From the NCBI RefSeq assembly GCF_042657365.1, contig NZ_JBHSKT010000007.1, forward strand, positions 186,001 through 250,000: a stretch of DNA of 64,000 bases, read 5' to 3'. This document shows positions 1 through 8,335 of this stretch, one piece after another; position 1 is the first letter of the stretch, and each line of letters opens with the position of its first letter. The translations under genes and the position numbers were made by a program. The notes beneath the pieces are model-generated. The model worked only from the letters and a program-made list of their open reading frames with translations. It did no database searches and was not told the origin of the DNA. The stretch comes from Adhaeribacter_A terreus (GTDB taxonomy: Bacteria > Bacteroidota > Bacteroidia > Cytophagales > Hymenobacteraceae).

Positions 1-1
1 G

Positions 2-823
2 GTTCCGGCCCCGGAAACCAAACCTGCGCTGAGCGCCACACTGGCATTGGATTCGGCGGAAGCGGCGCATGATTCTATTAACGGTCCGGTAGCGCCGATG
101 CAGAAAGTTTTGCTGGAAGATTATACCGGCCACCAGTGCGGAAACTGCCCCGATGCAGCCACATTGGCACAGGCACAGCAAGGCAAACATGGAGAAAAAC
201 TTGTTGTAATGAGCGTGCACGCCGGTTATTTTGCCGATACGCTGAAAGGTGCGCCCGGTACCAAATACACCTATAACTTTGCTACTAAAATCGGCGAAGA
301 ATGGATGAAGGATTTTCAGATAAACGCGAATCCGAATGGCATGGTAAACCGCGTGCCTTATTCCGGAAGTGCCAGATACCAGGGCATGGCTACCTGGCCG
401 GCGGCTATTGATGCTGAAATGGCCAAAACGCCGCGGGTGGCGCTTACTGTTACCGCGCTTTACAAACCGGAAACCCGGGTTGCCAACATAAAAGTGCGGA
501 GCAAATACTTAAGCAACCTTTCCGGAAAATATAACCTGGGCGTTTACATTACCGAAGACAGCATTGTGAACTGGCAGAAAAACTACAAAACCAGCCCGAC
601 CGATATTCCGGATTATGTGCACCGGCATGTATTGCGTGCTGGCCTGGATGGCGCTTATGGACGTTTGAATGCTGAGAACCCAACAAACGGCGCTGTGCAG
701 GAAAAGTATTTTGCCATCACGCTGAAAGATACCTGGAAAGCTAAAAAATGTGCGGTAGTTGCTTTTATTTTCAATGAACAAACGGATGAAATTATTCAGG
801 TAGAAGAAGTGCATTTGTATTAG
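2..823 (+). CDS. Omp28-related protein, 5' end outside window
   Basis: Open from base 2 with no stop, so the gene begins upstream and the TTG at 47 need not be its start. About 273 residues are visible. The segment EDYTGHQCGNCPDA (Cys codons near 137 and 146) is the thioredoxin-like CxxC signature of Omp28-family cell-surface proteins of Bacteroidota, usually exported lipoproteins. The missing N-terminus would carry the signal. A Pro/Ala-rich linker (first ~25 visible residues) precedes the domain, and the rest looks beta-rich. A strong terminator follows 20 bp after the stop, so it ends its transcription unit. The family assignment is from the motif; substrate or partner is unknown. Confidence 0.75.
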   Translation, partial: VPAPETKPALSATLALDSAEAAHDSINGPVAPMQKVLLEDYTGHQCGNCPDAATLAQAQQGKHGEKLVVMSVHAGYFADTLKGAPGTKYTYNFATKIGEEWMKDFQINANPNGMVNRVPYSGSARYQGMATWPAAIDAEMAKTPRVALTVTALYKPETRVANIKVRSKYLSNLSGKYNLGVYITEDSIVNWQKNYKTSPTDIPDYVHRHVLRAGLDGAYGRLNAENPTNGAVQEKYFAITLKDTWKAKKCAVVAFIFNEQTDEIIQVEEVHLY

Positions 824-841
824 AATTTTCACCTGGATCAA

Positions 842-880
842 GAAAAAAGCCGCAGCAGAATTCCTGTTGCGGCTTTTTTT
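842..880 (+). terminator. Rho-independent terminator of Omp28 gene
   Basis: GCCGCAGCAG pairs with CTGTTGCGGC (10 bp, one G-T) around a 5-base loop AATTC, with an A-run before and seven T after. It sits 20 bp past the Omp28 stop codon. Confidence 0.85.
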
Positions 881-951
881 ATGGTTGCAGGTGGCATACT
901 TTTTTAGCCCAAAACCATAGCGTTTTGAATTTTGATTGGCTGCTCTCATTG

Positions 952-971
952 CCGTCTGCTTTAGCTGACGG
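952..971. repeat. REP-like dyad CCGTCTGC/GCTGACGG, copy 1
   Basis: CCGTCTGC-TTTA-GCTGACGG is a near-perfect dyad preceded by CATTG. The same unit recurs inverted at 32647-32671, and degenerate at 18905-18932 and 18988-19000. All copies are intergenic. It looks like a repetitive extragenic palindrome family. Confidence 0.55.
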
Positions 972-1012
972 TTTTGATTTTAAGTTTCAATTGGTTCCGG
1001 TATTTAAATTTT

Positions 1013-1486
1013 CTATTCAACCAAGCCGAACTGCTTAAAATGATGCTGAAAATGCTTGCGCTGAAATTGGAGCCATTCTTCGTAATTCAGTCTGCCAAAA
1101 AATGGATGCACCGGTTTGGCTTCCGGGTTTTCGGCGAAGAATTTATAGAAACCTTCCAGGGCGGCGAGCAATTTGGTTTTGGCCGTGTCCAGGTTTTCGA
1201 AACGCAGTGCGGGTGGCGTATCGCCTACAAAAGGGTTGGGAATATCGCGGTCAAAAGGTTTATCGCTTTTTAAAAATTGCAGGTAGGCCGGTAGTTTGTC
1301 TTCGGGTGTAATAACCGGAATTTCCTTTTTGGTGCTTACAATTACCAACGTATTGCCTAAATGTTCGAGTACGTGCTGGGCAGTCATTTTTCCCCAGTGC
1401 GGCTTTGAGTCTTCCGTGAGTTTTTCGAGTAAAAAAGGTACCGTTTTCAGATCGAAAGCAGCAGGAGATAGTTGGGTATTTTCCAT
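1013..1486 (-). CDS. DUF1569 (DinB-like) protein
   Basis: 157 residues. His residues in KMTAQHVLEHLGN (near residue 40) and the C-terminal block HPFFGRLNYEEWLQFQRKHFQHHFKQFG match DUF1569, a four-helix DinB-like fold in which histidines bind a metal. The biochemical role of the family is not established. No signal peptide or membrane segment. Transcribed away from trxA, whose terminator lies 50 bp upstream of this start, so it probably has its own promoter, although I could not find a clear TAnnTTTG box. Confidence 0.75.
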   Translation of the reverse strand: MENTQLSPAAFDLKTVPFLLEKLTEDSKPHWGKMTAQHVLEHLGNTLVIVSTKKEIPVITPEDKLPAYLQFLKSDKPFDRDIPNPFVGDTPPALRFENLDTAKTKLLAALEGFYKFFAENPEAKPVHPFFGRLNYEEWLQFQRKHFQHHFKQFGLVE

Positions 1487-1536
1487 GGTTTTCGGGTGCA
1501 GTTTTTAGCGGCTTTAAGATACCGTTTTTCTGAAAC

Positions 1537-1573
1537 AAAAAAGTCTCCCGATAAACTTCCGGGAGACTTTTTC
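1537..1573 (-). terminator. Terminator of trxA
   Basis: AAGTCTCCCG and CGGGAGACTT form a 10-bp perfect stem flanked by A and T runs, so it could work in both directions. A copy of the 30-bp element (1565-1594, minus) overlaps its right arm and fills the space to the trxA stop. Confidence 0.85.
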
Positions 1574-1595
1574 AGCTTAAAACGATAGCGTTTTA

Positions 1596-1925
1596 TTAGG
1601 CAGTTACCTGCGCATCGAGTTTTTGAGCCAGTACGTTTTTAGGCACCGCACCAACTTGTTTGTCTACCACCTGGCCGTTTTTGAAAACCAGCAGGGTAGG
1701 AATGCTGCGGATACCAAATTTGGCAGAAGTCTGCGGGTTGGCATCTACGTCTACTTTACCAATAATGGCTTTGCCTTCATATTCGCCGGCCAACTCTTCT
1801 ACCACCGGGCCAACCATGCGGCAAGGTCCGCACCATTCTGCCCAGAAGTCAACTAAAACCGGTTTATCAGAATTGATGATCTCTTCGAAGTTCGCGTCGG
1901 TAATTTCAATTGCTTTATTTCCCAT
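1596..1925 (-). CDS. trxA: Thioredoxin
   Basis: 109 residues, the normal size for thioredoxin. The active site AEWCGPCRM lies at residues 30-38, with the cis-Pro segment SIPTLLVFKNG near residue 75 and DVDANP before it. It reduces cytoplasmic protein disulfides and would normally be recycled by thioredoxin reductase, which is not in the window. Monocistronic: a terminator follows and the upstream 340 bp hold no gene. Confidence 0.95.
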   Translation of the reverse strand: MGNKAIEITDANFEEIINSDKPVLVDFWAEWCGPCRMVGPVVEELAGEYEGKAIIGKVDVDANPQTSAKFGIRSIPTLLVFKNGQVVDKQVGAVPKNVLAQKLDAQVTA

Positions 1926-2266
1926 AACGAGGATTTTTATAATGAATGAATGATTTACAATAATACGACTTTATACGGATTACTGCGGGAACGTTCACAA
2001 AAAAATAGCCAAAGTAAAAAGCTGCCAATATGGCCGGAAGGTGTTTGGATATGGTACCTGGAAATGTGTGCGGTTTCAAGCTGTGCAAAGTAAAGTCAAA
2101 TTCTATTGTCAAATTCTATTTTGTAGCACAGTATTCCGGCTGTGCTGGTCTGAGTCACTATTATAAAAACTGCAAAAGAAGAGTACTTTCTGCAGAAAAA
2201 CAGAGCGGAAAACGCTATGGTTCTGAGCTAAAAAACTAAGCCAGAATTTTCTTAAACAACTTCATT
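1926..2266. other. Gene-free spacer upstream of trxA
   Basis: 340 bp between trxA and the next minus-strand gene. It holds a 30-bp element copy at 2208-2237 (plus) and presumably the trxA promoter. TTACTTTG (minus strand near 2011-2018) is one base off the TAnnTTTG box but lacks a well-spaced TTG. The plus-strand open frame at 2030-2239 has no supporting features. Confidence 0.4.
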
Positions 2267-2647
2267 TTACTTCGTTTTCCGACAATTGTTCACGTTAGCG
2301 TCTTTTTCCAGAACCAGTTCAAAACCAGAATCGAAATAAAGAATGAGTTTGGTATGCGTTTCATCCATGGTCATGAGGTTGGTAATAATGGAATTGACGC
2401 GTTCATTTTTGCTCAGATGGAACATTACCTGCGGATTATAGATCATTTCCTGTTCCCTTTTCATTTCCCAGTGGCCTCTGCGTTTTGTACCGTTCTGGGC
2501 CGTAAATATGTTGTTTTTCAGGAAACGGATGCATTGGAAAGCAATAAAACAATGGCTCGCGCTGCTGGCGTTAAACATGCGGTTCTTCACCCGCCAGGTT
2601 CCCAGCAAGTGTTCTTCATTCACGTCGTCTAACTTAATATAGCTCAT
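2267..2647 (-). CDS. Hypothetical protein coupled to PAS/V4R sensor
   Basis: 126 residues, no recognised domain, no signal peptide or membrane helix. It has Trp/Cys-containing beta-like segments (LLGTWRVKNRMF; HWEMKREQEMI) and a Lys-rich end. Its ATG overlaps the TGA of the upstream sensor gene (ATGA at 2644-2647), which implies translational coupling and a shared job. Being co-expressed with a sensor that lacks an output domain, it may be a partner or regulator; this is inference only. Confidence 0.6.
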   Translation of the reverse strand: MSYIKLDDVNEEHLLGTWRVKNRMFNASSASHCFIAFQCIRFLKNNIFTAQNGTKRRGHWEMKREQEMIYNPQVMFHLSKNERVNSIITNLMTMDETHTKLILYFDSGFELVLEKDANVNNCRKTK

Positions 2648-4026
2648 TTTTTTGCTTGCAGCGAAGCCAGTTGTTTTTCTAGTTCCTCAATTTTTGCCAG
2701 GTTGGCTTTATTGGTTTTTTCCAGCTCCAGGTTCCGGAAGGTTACCCGGGTTTCCAGTTCGTCGTAAGCGCGTTGCAGGTCTGAGGTGCGTTCCTGAACC
2801 AGTTTTTCCAGGCTGTTATTCAAATCTTTCAGGGCATTTTCGGCTCTTTTGCGTTTCGAAATATCGTGGCCAATAACCGAAGCCGCTATAATGTTGCCTT
2901 TGCTATCGGTAACCGGCGAAACCGTAATGGATATTTCTATCAGGTTGCCTTTTTTATGCAATCGCTGGGTTTCAAACTGCCTGATCGCTTCGCCGCTTTT
3001 TATCCGGGCCTGTAATTCCAGTTCTTCTTCCCGCCGGTCTTCCGGAATCAGGATACTTCTTTTCTTGCCAACCACTTCTTTTTCGGTATAGCCAAATACT
3101 TTCTGGGCGCCGCGGTTCCAGCTCAAAATCTCATCATCCATCGAAACACTATAAATGGCATCGTCCGAAGATTCTACGATCAGGGCGTATAAAGCCAGTT
3201 GTTCCTCAATTTTTTTGCGTTCGAAGTAAGTAGGAATGTCGTAGGTCGCTTTTTTGTCGTGTTCTTTGCTGACTTTTTTGGTGAACCGTTCCAGATGTTT
3301 CTCAATCTTATGCGGCGGCGACATAATGAACGTGCAATGCTCATCGCCTTTGGCCCTGCAGGTTACTTCTACAGCGGTAAGCGGAATGCCAAAACTCTCT
3401 TCGCTCCAGCCCGACGAATAACCGGCATTCATGCTGCAGACCGGCGTTTTCGATTTTTTGCCGGCCTGTAACCAGGAATCTGCCTCGAAAGAATATGGGT
3501 GGCGGTAGATCAGGTAAAAATTTTCGTCGGGCGAAGGTTTACTTTGCGGCAGAATATCTACAAAAGCCCAGCCCGAATACGCAAAATGTACCGGCCCGGC
3601 GGCCAGCTTGGCAATCGGATCCTGGAGGTTCATTTTAGAATGAAAATTTACCGCGTCGTTTTTCCCGATCAGGTGCGCAATATCGAAGAGGAAATTTTTG
3701 CCAATATTCAGGGCTTCCACTTCGCCGCGGTCGGCGTACATTTCCTGAATTGTGGTTAAAAAATCGTGAGCCAGGGCCGAAGCGCGCACCAATACATACC
3801 GTTGTTCGTTAATCTCGATGCTGCCGTGGGTAGGGTCCATTTTCAGATGACTGAAATATTCGCCTACGGTTTTCTGGGCCTGGTCAAAAAGCGACTTGAA
3901 TTTTTTAGGCACCATAACGGTATCGCCAACGAGCGAAAAAGTCTGGGCTTTCTGCAATTCCGCATATTCGTCTTCTAACGTTTTAAGGCGTTTTTTCAGA
4001 TTGCTGATATTTTCCTTCTGACTCAT
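2644..4026 (-). CDS. XylR-N/V4R and PAS domain sensor without kinase
   Basis: 460 residues. Order: coiled coil (~3-30); a XylR N-terminal/V4R ligand-binding module (~50-235) ending in CRAKGDEHCTFIMSPP, the V4R hallmark with two Cys; a PAS domain (~265-395; WNRGAQKVFGYTEKEVVGK, then VIGHDISKRKRAE); and a long C-terminal coiled coil (~395-460). V4R modules bind small hydrophobic ligands and PAS binds cofactors or ligands. There is no histidine kinase, GGDEF, AAA+ or DNA-binding domain, so output probably passes through the coiled coil or the translationally coupled 126-residue protein. Soluble, no TM segment. Confidence 0.75.
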   Translation of the reverse strand: MSQKENISNLKKRLKTLEDEYAELQKAQTFSLVGDTVMVPKKFKSLFDQAQKTVGEYFSHLKMDPTHGSIEINEQRYVLVRASALAHDFLTTIQEMYADRGEVEALNIGKNFLFDIAHLIGKNDAVNFHSKMNLQDPIAKLAAGPVHFAYSGWAFVDILPQSKPSPDENFYLIYRHPYSFEADSWLQAGKKSKTPVCSMNAGYSSGWSEESFGIPLTAVEVTCRAKGDEHCTFIMSPPHKIEKHLERFTKKVSKEHDKKATYDIPTYFERKKIEEQLALYALIVESSDDAIYSVSMDDEILSWNRGAQKVFGYTEKEVVGKKRSILIPEDRREEELELQARIKSGEAIRQFETQRLHKKGNLIEISITVSPVTDSKGNIIAASVIGHDISKRKRAENALKDLNNSLEKLVQERTSDLQRAYDELETRVTFRNLELEKTNKANLAKIEELEKQLASLQAKK

Positions 4027-4343
4027 AATTGCTGCTTTTTATAATGCGACCTTTGTTTTGTATTCTGACCAGGAAATACAATTTTATACGAAGCCCGTTA
4101 TTTTTAGACGCAGGAATTACTTTGAAAAGCAGCCGGAGCAAAGCAGCAGTTTTGGCAGTAAAAAGGATAGCGTTTTGCAAAATGAAATAGCGCAGCAATC
4201 CGGAAACGATTTGCTGCGCTATGCTGGAATAGAATTTATGATTTAACTTACTGCGTCTGGCGTTACAAAACCGGAATCCGGAATTTGAATTGCCGGAAAA
4301 CGGTAGGGATTTTATCTGAAAAACTAATGCTTTTATGTACTGA
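4027..4343. other. Spacer with hairpin and 30-bp element
   Basis: No convincing gene. It contains the 30-bp element at 4147-4176 (minus) and the 12-bp inverted repeat at 4188-4222. The open frames across it (for example 4058-4246) run through these repeats and are judged non-coding. Confidence 0.5.
4188..4222 (-). terminator. 12-bp perfect inverted repeat, possible terminator
   Basis: ATAGCGCAGCAA and TTGCTGCGCTAT are exact reverse complements separated by 11 bases. On the minus strand it is followed by TTTCATTTT, so it may end the hydrolase transcript from the right, though the T-run is poor. Confidence 0.5.
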
Positions 4344-5348
4344 TCAGAATTCACCCGGCCGTAAATATTGCCGGAGTTCTGCGGCCGCATGTATAAAAAG
4401 CGAACGCGTTTGCGGAATATTGGCTAAACCGTTCAGCAACCCGAAATCGTGGATAACGCCGTTGTACCGAATGCACGTTACTTTTACGCCAGCTTCATCC
4501 AGTTTCCTTCCGAAAGCTTCGCCTTCGTCGCGCAGAATATCGTTTTCTGCAACCTGGATCAGGGTAGGAGGCAGGCCTTTTAATTGTTCTACGGTAGCTT
4601 GTAAAGGAGCATTAAACCTTTCTTTTCGTTCTTCTTCCGTGGCGTACATATCGTACATCCATTTCATTAAAGGTGTAGTAAGAAAGCGGTCAGCGCCAAA
4701 TTGCTGGTAAGATCCGGTTTCGAAATTTGCATCCACAATAGGCCACATCATGATCTGCAGCTTAATTTCCGGACCGTTATTTTCTTTGGCTTTCAGGCTG
4801 GTTACGGCGGTCATATTTCCGCCCACGCTGTTGCCTACAATGGCCATGTTCTTACCGTCCACGTTCAACTCCCGGCCATTTGCTGCCACCCATTTAGTTG
4901 CCGCAAATATCTCGTTTATGGCAGTTGGATATTTTGCATCTGGCGTGCGGGTATATTCCACAAAAACGCTGGCACAGCCCGATAAAACCACCAGATCGCG
5001 CACCATGCGCTTATGCGTCGGAAAATCGCCCAAAACCCAGCCGCCGCCGTGAATGAACATGAAAACAGGCAACGTTTCCTTAATTCCTTCCGGCCGGACC
5101 AGGTAAAGCTTTATGGAATGGCCTTCGGTTTCGATATTTTTCTCGGTAATTTCTATACCGGAATAATCAACATCTACGCCGCTTTGAGCATCTTCCAGCA
5201 CTTTACGGGCATCTAAAGGCGGTAACGTTTCCAAACCCGGACCACCCGTATTCAGGCCTTTTAAAAACGCTTTTACTTCGCGGGAAAGGTTCGGGTCGGT
5301 TGCCCAATCTTTTACTTTTGCATTGTTCGATGCAACAATATTTTCCAT
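4344..5348 (-). CDS. Alpha/beta hydrolase, HSL (GDXG) family
   Basis: 334 residues from the ATG at 5348. The open frame extends 27 codons further, but the added stretch is not family-like. Oxyanion motif HGGGW at 100-103; nucleophile in GNSVGG (Ser174; the usual GDSAGG has Asp, here Asn); Asp270 in ENDILRDEG and His300 in GVIHDFG complete the triad. The family hydrolyses short-chain esters or lipids. No signal peptide, so cytoplasmic. A 30-bp element (5449-5478) separates it from a second, unrelated alpha/beta hydrolase on the same strand. Confidence 0.85.
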   Translation of the reverse strand: MENIVASNNAKVKDWATDPNLSREVKAFLKGLNTGGPGLETLPPLDARKVLEDAQSGVDVDYSGIEITEKNIETEGHSIKLYLVRPEGIKETLPVFMFIHGGGWVLGDFPTHKRMVRDLVVLSGCASVFVEYTRTPDAKYPTAINEIFAATKWVAANGRELNVDGKNMAIVGNSVGGNMTAVTSLKAKENNGPEIKLQIMMWPIVDANFETGSYQQFGADRFLTTPLMKWMYDMYATEEERKERFNAPLQATVEQLKGLPPTLIQVAENDILRDEGEAFGRKLDEAGVKVTCIRYNGVIHDFGLLNGLANIPQTRSLFIHAAAELRQYLRPGEF

Positions 5349-5490
5349 AGTTTCTAGTTTGTAAAAATGAAGAATTGAATACAATTGAAGCGGTTGATAA
5401 CCAATGGTTGCAGGGAGTTGAAAAAGCAATCGTTATTGCTTTCTTTCAGAAAACGCTATGCTTTTCAGGGTAAAAACTCAGATGGGAAAG

Positions 5491-6279
5491 TTAATGTTTG
5501 CTGAGCCAATCCAGAATGTAATCGGCGTCTTCTTTCCAGGTAGGCAGGCCTAAAACAAAATGGTTGCGGCCTTCAAACTCTTTATAATCGAGCACCGAAC
5601 CGCTTTCTTTGTAATGTTCAAAATTCCGTTTATTCAAATGCGCAGGAATAAGGTTATCGAGGCTGCCAGAAGTAATGAGCAAAGGCGGGTGCGGCTTTTT
5701 AAAATCTATTGATGCGGAATGTGTTAAGCCCCCGCGCACCACGGTTTTCGATTCCGGAATAGCGAATTTTTCGTAACTGGCTTTTTGCTCTTCCAGCGAC
5801 ATTTCATTGGCAAACGCATATTGCCAGTCTTCAAACGACATCAGATAGGTTTCGTCGGTAGATGTAAGCAGCCCGAACGCTTTCCAGCCGGCTTTCAGGA
5901 ACGAAAATTCATAGGGCAGAATTCCCTGCGGCGGCGCCGGATGAATAGCAACGCCTGCCGCCGCCAGATCGTGGTTTACAATTATTTGCGTAACTAAGCC
6001 GCCAAAGGAATGCCCGATCACGATGGGTTTTTCCGGAAAACTTTGTACTACTTTTATGTAGGAATCTATTACTTCGTCTATGGTAAGGCGCGCCAGATCT
6101 GTGTCGTTGGGTTGGCGGTTGCGGAGTTCTTCGGCAGTTTCGGCATCTTTATAAGGCCAGGGTGGTGCTACGGTGTTATAGTCTTTGCTCTGAAAATAGG
6201 TCTGCCATTCGTCCCAGCAATGATGGGTTACAAAGGCGCCGGTTATGAATACTACATTTTTGTTTTCACTGACTTTCAT
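5491..6279 (-). CDS. Alpha/beta hydrolase
   Basis: 262 residues. GHSFGG (Ser91) is the nucleophile elbow, SGSLDNLIP likely gives the acid residue and GRNHFVLG (near residue 243) the catalytic His. VVFITGAFVTHHCWDEW at the start is typical of lipase or haloperoxidase-like single-domain hydrolases. Substrate unknown. A 30-bp element at 6291-6320 sits 11 bp upstream of the start and another lies 13 bp after the stop. Confidence 0.8.
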   Translation of the reverse strand: MKVSENKNVVFITGAFVTHHCWDEWQTYFQSKDYNTVAPPWPYKDAETAEELRNRQPNDTDLARLTIDEVIDSYIKVVQSFPEKPIVIGHSFGGLVTQIIVNHDLAAAGVAIHPAPPQGILPYEFSFLKAGWKAFGLLTSTDETYLMSFEDWQYAFANEMSLEEQKASYEKFAIPESKTVVRGGLTHSASIDFKKPHPPLLITSGSLDNLIPAHLNKRNFEHYKESGSVLDYKEFEGRNHFVLGLPTWKEDADYILDWLSKH

Positions 6280-6525
6280 GTTTTCCTGATTAAAACGGTA
6301 TAGAAATCTGGCAAAAAACTGAAAGCAGGCGCGAGGTTGCGATCGTAATTATACCATCCGTAGTAATACAAGCGGCAACCGTAATAGTTTAAAGCAGAAA
6401 GACTTAATTAAGCAAGGGTTCAGGAATGATAGGTAAGCAAAATAAATTCAGAAGTAAAACGCGCCGGAAAGGTAAGCAAGAACTAAAAGCACTTGGAGGT
6501 ACTGAGTTAAGCTAGGGTCAAAATG
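6280..6525. other. Spacer between hydrolase and csbD terminator
   Basis: Apart from the 30-bp element at 6291-6320 (plus) I see no gene, hairpin or RNA signature here. Confidence 0.4.
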
Positions 6526-6564
6526 AAAAAAACTCCGACACCATTTAAAAGGGCCGGAGTTTTC
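6526..6564 (-). terminator. Terminator of CsbD-family gene
   Basis: On the minus strand AAAACTCCGGCC..., about 16 bases, then GTCGGAGTTTTTTT. The core ACTCCGG/TCGGAGT stem is followed by a T-run. It sits 40 bp after the csbD-like stop. Confidence 0.75.
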
Positions 6565-6604
6565 TGGTTGTTTTTCCTTCCGTTTCGGGCAGAAAGAGAA
6601 TAAT

Positions 6605-6826
6605 TTACAAACCTTGGATCCAGGCTTTTACATCCTGGGCGGTTTTGCCTATTTTGTTGCCGATCTTACCGAACCATTCTTCCTGTTTGCCTTCGGCATA
6701 TTCCAGGTCGTCGTCGGTTAACTGGCCGTAGCCCTGGCGCATTTTGCCTTTCAGTTCGGTCCAGTTGCTGCGGGCTCTTAATTCTGCTGCGTCGTTATCG
6801 AAATCGTTATTCAGATTATTGTCCAT
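6605..6826 (-). CDS. CsbD family stress-response protein
   Basis: 73 residues from the ATG at 6826; a 15-codon upstream extension of the frame is not family-like. The core NWTELKGKMRQGYGQLTDDDLEYAEGKQEEW is the CsbD signature: a small, acidic, highly soluble helical protein usually induced in general stress. Molecular function is unknown in the family. Own terminator downstream. Confidence 0.9.
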   Translation of the reverse strand: MDNNLNNDFDNDAAELRARSNWTELKGKMRQGYGQLTDDDLEYAEGKQEEWFGKIGNKIGKTAQDVKAWIQGL

Positions 6827-7087
6827 GATCTTTAATTTTAGAAATGAATAATACAGGAACAAACGCGGCAAAAGGGAATAAGTTATCTGAAATTCCAGAG
6901 GGAAAGGGAATTTGTGCGAATGGAAGTTGCGGTAGTTTTAATGTTTTTTATGCCGTAATTGGTAATTTCAGGGTTATTTCCCAGTTTACCGGGACGGTGC
7001 TTTTTGTTGATAAAAATATCGTCTAAGGAAGAAGCGTTAAAACAAGAATCCTGAAATGAAGTAATTAAAGTAAAACCAAACTGAACG

Positions 7088-7231
7088 ATGACCAGAGCAA
7101 GTGACCAGCAAAAGAAACAACGCCAGAAAGAATTCCTGGAAAGAAAAGCGCACCAGGAAGCCCTGAAAGCAGAGGCGAAGAAGGCGAAGCGTGATGCAGC
7201 GAAGAAGGAAGAAAGTGAAGGAAAGGAATAA
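7088..7231 (+). CDS. Small highly charged protein (47 aa)
   Basis: ATG at 7088 to TAA at 7229-7231, below usual ORF cut-offs. The product begins MTRASDQQKKQRQKEFLERK and continues with Lys/Glu/Ala-rich helix (EALKAEAKKAKRDAAKKEE). Almost entirely charged and helical, so a single amphipathic or coiled helix is likely. Its purine-rich coding strand and clean frame, facing away from csbD, suggest a real gene, possibly stress-linked by position. No family recognised; it could also be a chance frame. Confidence 0.45.
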   Translation: MTRASDQQKKQRQKEFLERKAHQEALKAEAKKAKRDAAKKEESEGKE

Positions 7232-7242
7232 TATAGTTTAGC

Positions 7243-7291
7243 TGATCGACTTTTTAGGGGCTTTTGCCTAACGTTTTTGCGGGATTAGAAG
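7243..7291. repeat. 49-bp direct repeat, copy A
   Basis: About 49 bp with roughly five mismatches to 8329-8377. Both carry CGACTTTTTAGGGGC then TTTTGCCTA and ATTAGAAG, and both contain a variant of the 30-bp element (7248-7277 and 8334-8363, minus). The two copies flank the hypothetical gene 7348-8049. Confidence 0.7.
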
Positions 7292-7347
7292 TAACCATCG
7301 CTCTTTCGGATGAATACCCTCGAAAGAGTGAGGGTGAGGTCAAAATC

Positions 7348-8049
7348 TTAAAAAGGCAATGAATCTTCTTCTGAAGCATCGCCTTCTTCAAATTCGTAAT
7401 CCGTTTCGTAACCGGCCGGGAAAATGCGGCGGTCGCAAGGCTGGTCTTCAAAAGAAACGAAAGAGTTTTCATCGGTACGGAGCCAGCCGTCCATGGCGTG
7501 GTCTTCCAGGTAATTCAGCAGGATCGGATCGTGGGCTACCAGGTCTTTCAGGGGCATTTCTACCAGCGGAATATAATCTTTATGTGGTACCGGTATTTCG
7601 GAAACGCTATAGAAAACCCGCCCAAAACTCATAGGCTGCTCGCTTAAGGTATTGTAAAAGTAGCCTACCTTTTCTTTGCCATACAGGATCTTCTCCGAAA
7701 CGCTTACGGTTAAGTTATTGATGTTCCAGCCCAGGTTGCCGCGCACCCGATGGATATGTTTGGCTTCGAACCAGATAATGCTGCCCGCTTTAAAGAACAA
7801 ACCATCTTCTTCCACTTTTCCTTTTATCCGGTTTTCCTGCACTTCCAACACCTCCACGTAAAAGCTATCTCCGGTTAAATAATCTTCCCGGTGACCGCCG
7901 ATCAAATCGCAGCCGGGGTGGTAGAAAATTTCCAGAATAACCGAAACGCCGGGCTCCAGGTTGTAAGACTGCCCTTTCCAGGTGTAGTTATTTTGCAGGG
8001 AATAAAGTGTTTTTACCGGAAAAGGGGCGGGGCTGAATAAATTATGCAT
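7348..8049 (-). CDS. Hypothetical protein
   Basis: 233 residues from the ATG at 8049 (the open frame extends 12 codons further). No recognised family. The first ~120 residues are beta-rich (YTWKGQSYNLEPGVSVILEIFYHPGCDL), resembling a small barrel fold, and the C-terminus is very acidic (YEFEEGDASEEDSLPF). No signal peptide. It lies between two copies of a 49-bp direct repeat. Residues near base 7601-7630 are encoded by a coding copy of the 30-bp element. Confidence 0.6.
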   Translation of the reverse strand: MHNLFSPAPFPVKTLYSLQNNYTWKGQSYNLEPGVSVILEIFYHPGCDLIGGHREDYLTGDSFYVEVLEVQENRIKGKVEEDGLFFKAGSIIWFEAKHIHRVRGNLGWNINNLTVSVSEKILYGKEKVGYFYNTLSEQPMSFGRVFYSVSEIPVPHKDYIPLVEMPLKDLVAHDPILLNYLEDHAMDGWLRTDENSFVSFEDQPCDRRIFPAGYETDYEFEEGDASEEDSLPF

Positions 8050-8204
8050 AAGCGAAGCTGCAAAGTGGTAGGTATAAAGATACAAACTTCAAGCTCTTTT
8101 TCTATGCTTTTGCGGTTACAACTTAGTGGTGAAAAACGATAGGGTGAAAGGGTTAAAAAGTATTGGCTGGTTGCGATGATGTGGATTTATGGTGCTGATA
8201 AGTG

Positions 8205-8335
8205 CTGATTCGGATTTATCAATCCTAATCCTTCCTGTGGCGGGTCTATTGACCCGCGTGTGCTTGCTAACGTGGGCACGGGGATTGATAAATCCCCGGC
8301 AGGTGGCATCCGGACAAAGATGTCCGGATGAGCGA
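8205..8335. repeat. REP-like cluster of four hairpins
   Basis: Four consecutive dyads: GGATT/AATCC (8212-8225), GCGGGTC/GACCCGC (8240-8257), GGGGATT/AATCCCC (8280-8297) and CATCCGGAC/GTCCGGATG (8307-8330). Loops are 4-6 bases and include TATC, TATT, GATA and AAAGAT. Such compound palindromes resemble REP elements mobilised by RAYT transposases. No RAYT gene is in the window. Confidence 0.6.

Noticed and set aside
2030..2239. 69-codon plus-strand ORF upstream of trxA
   Set aside because: Runs through a 30-bp element and the likely promoter region; translation looks random.
6844..7026. 60-codon plus-strand ORF next to csbD
   Set aside because: No family match, no ribosome-binding or promoter signal, biased toward chance composition; overlaps the expected csbD promoter region.
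8205..8335. Riboswitch or structured leader before the DUF3644 gene
   Set aside because: Four independent simple hairpins with no conserved riboswitch core, about 220 bp from the start codon; fits REP elements better.
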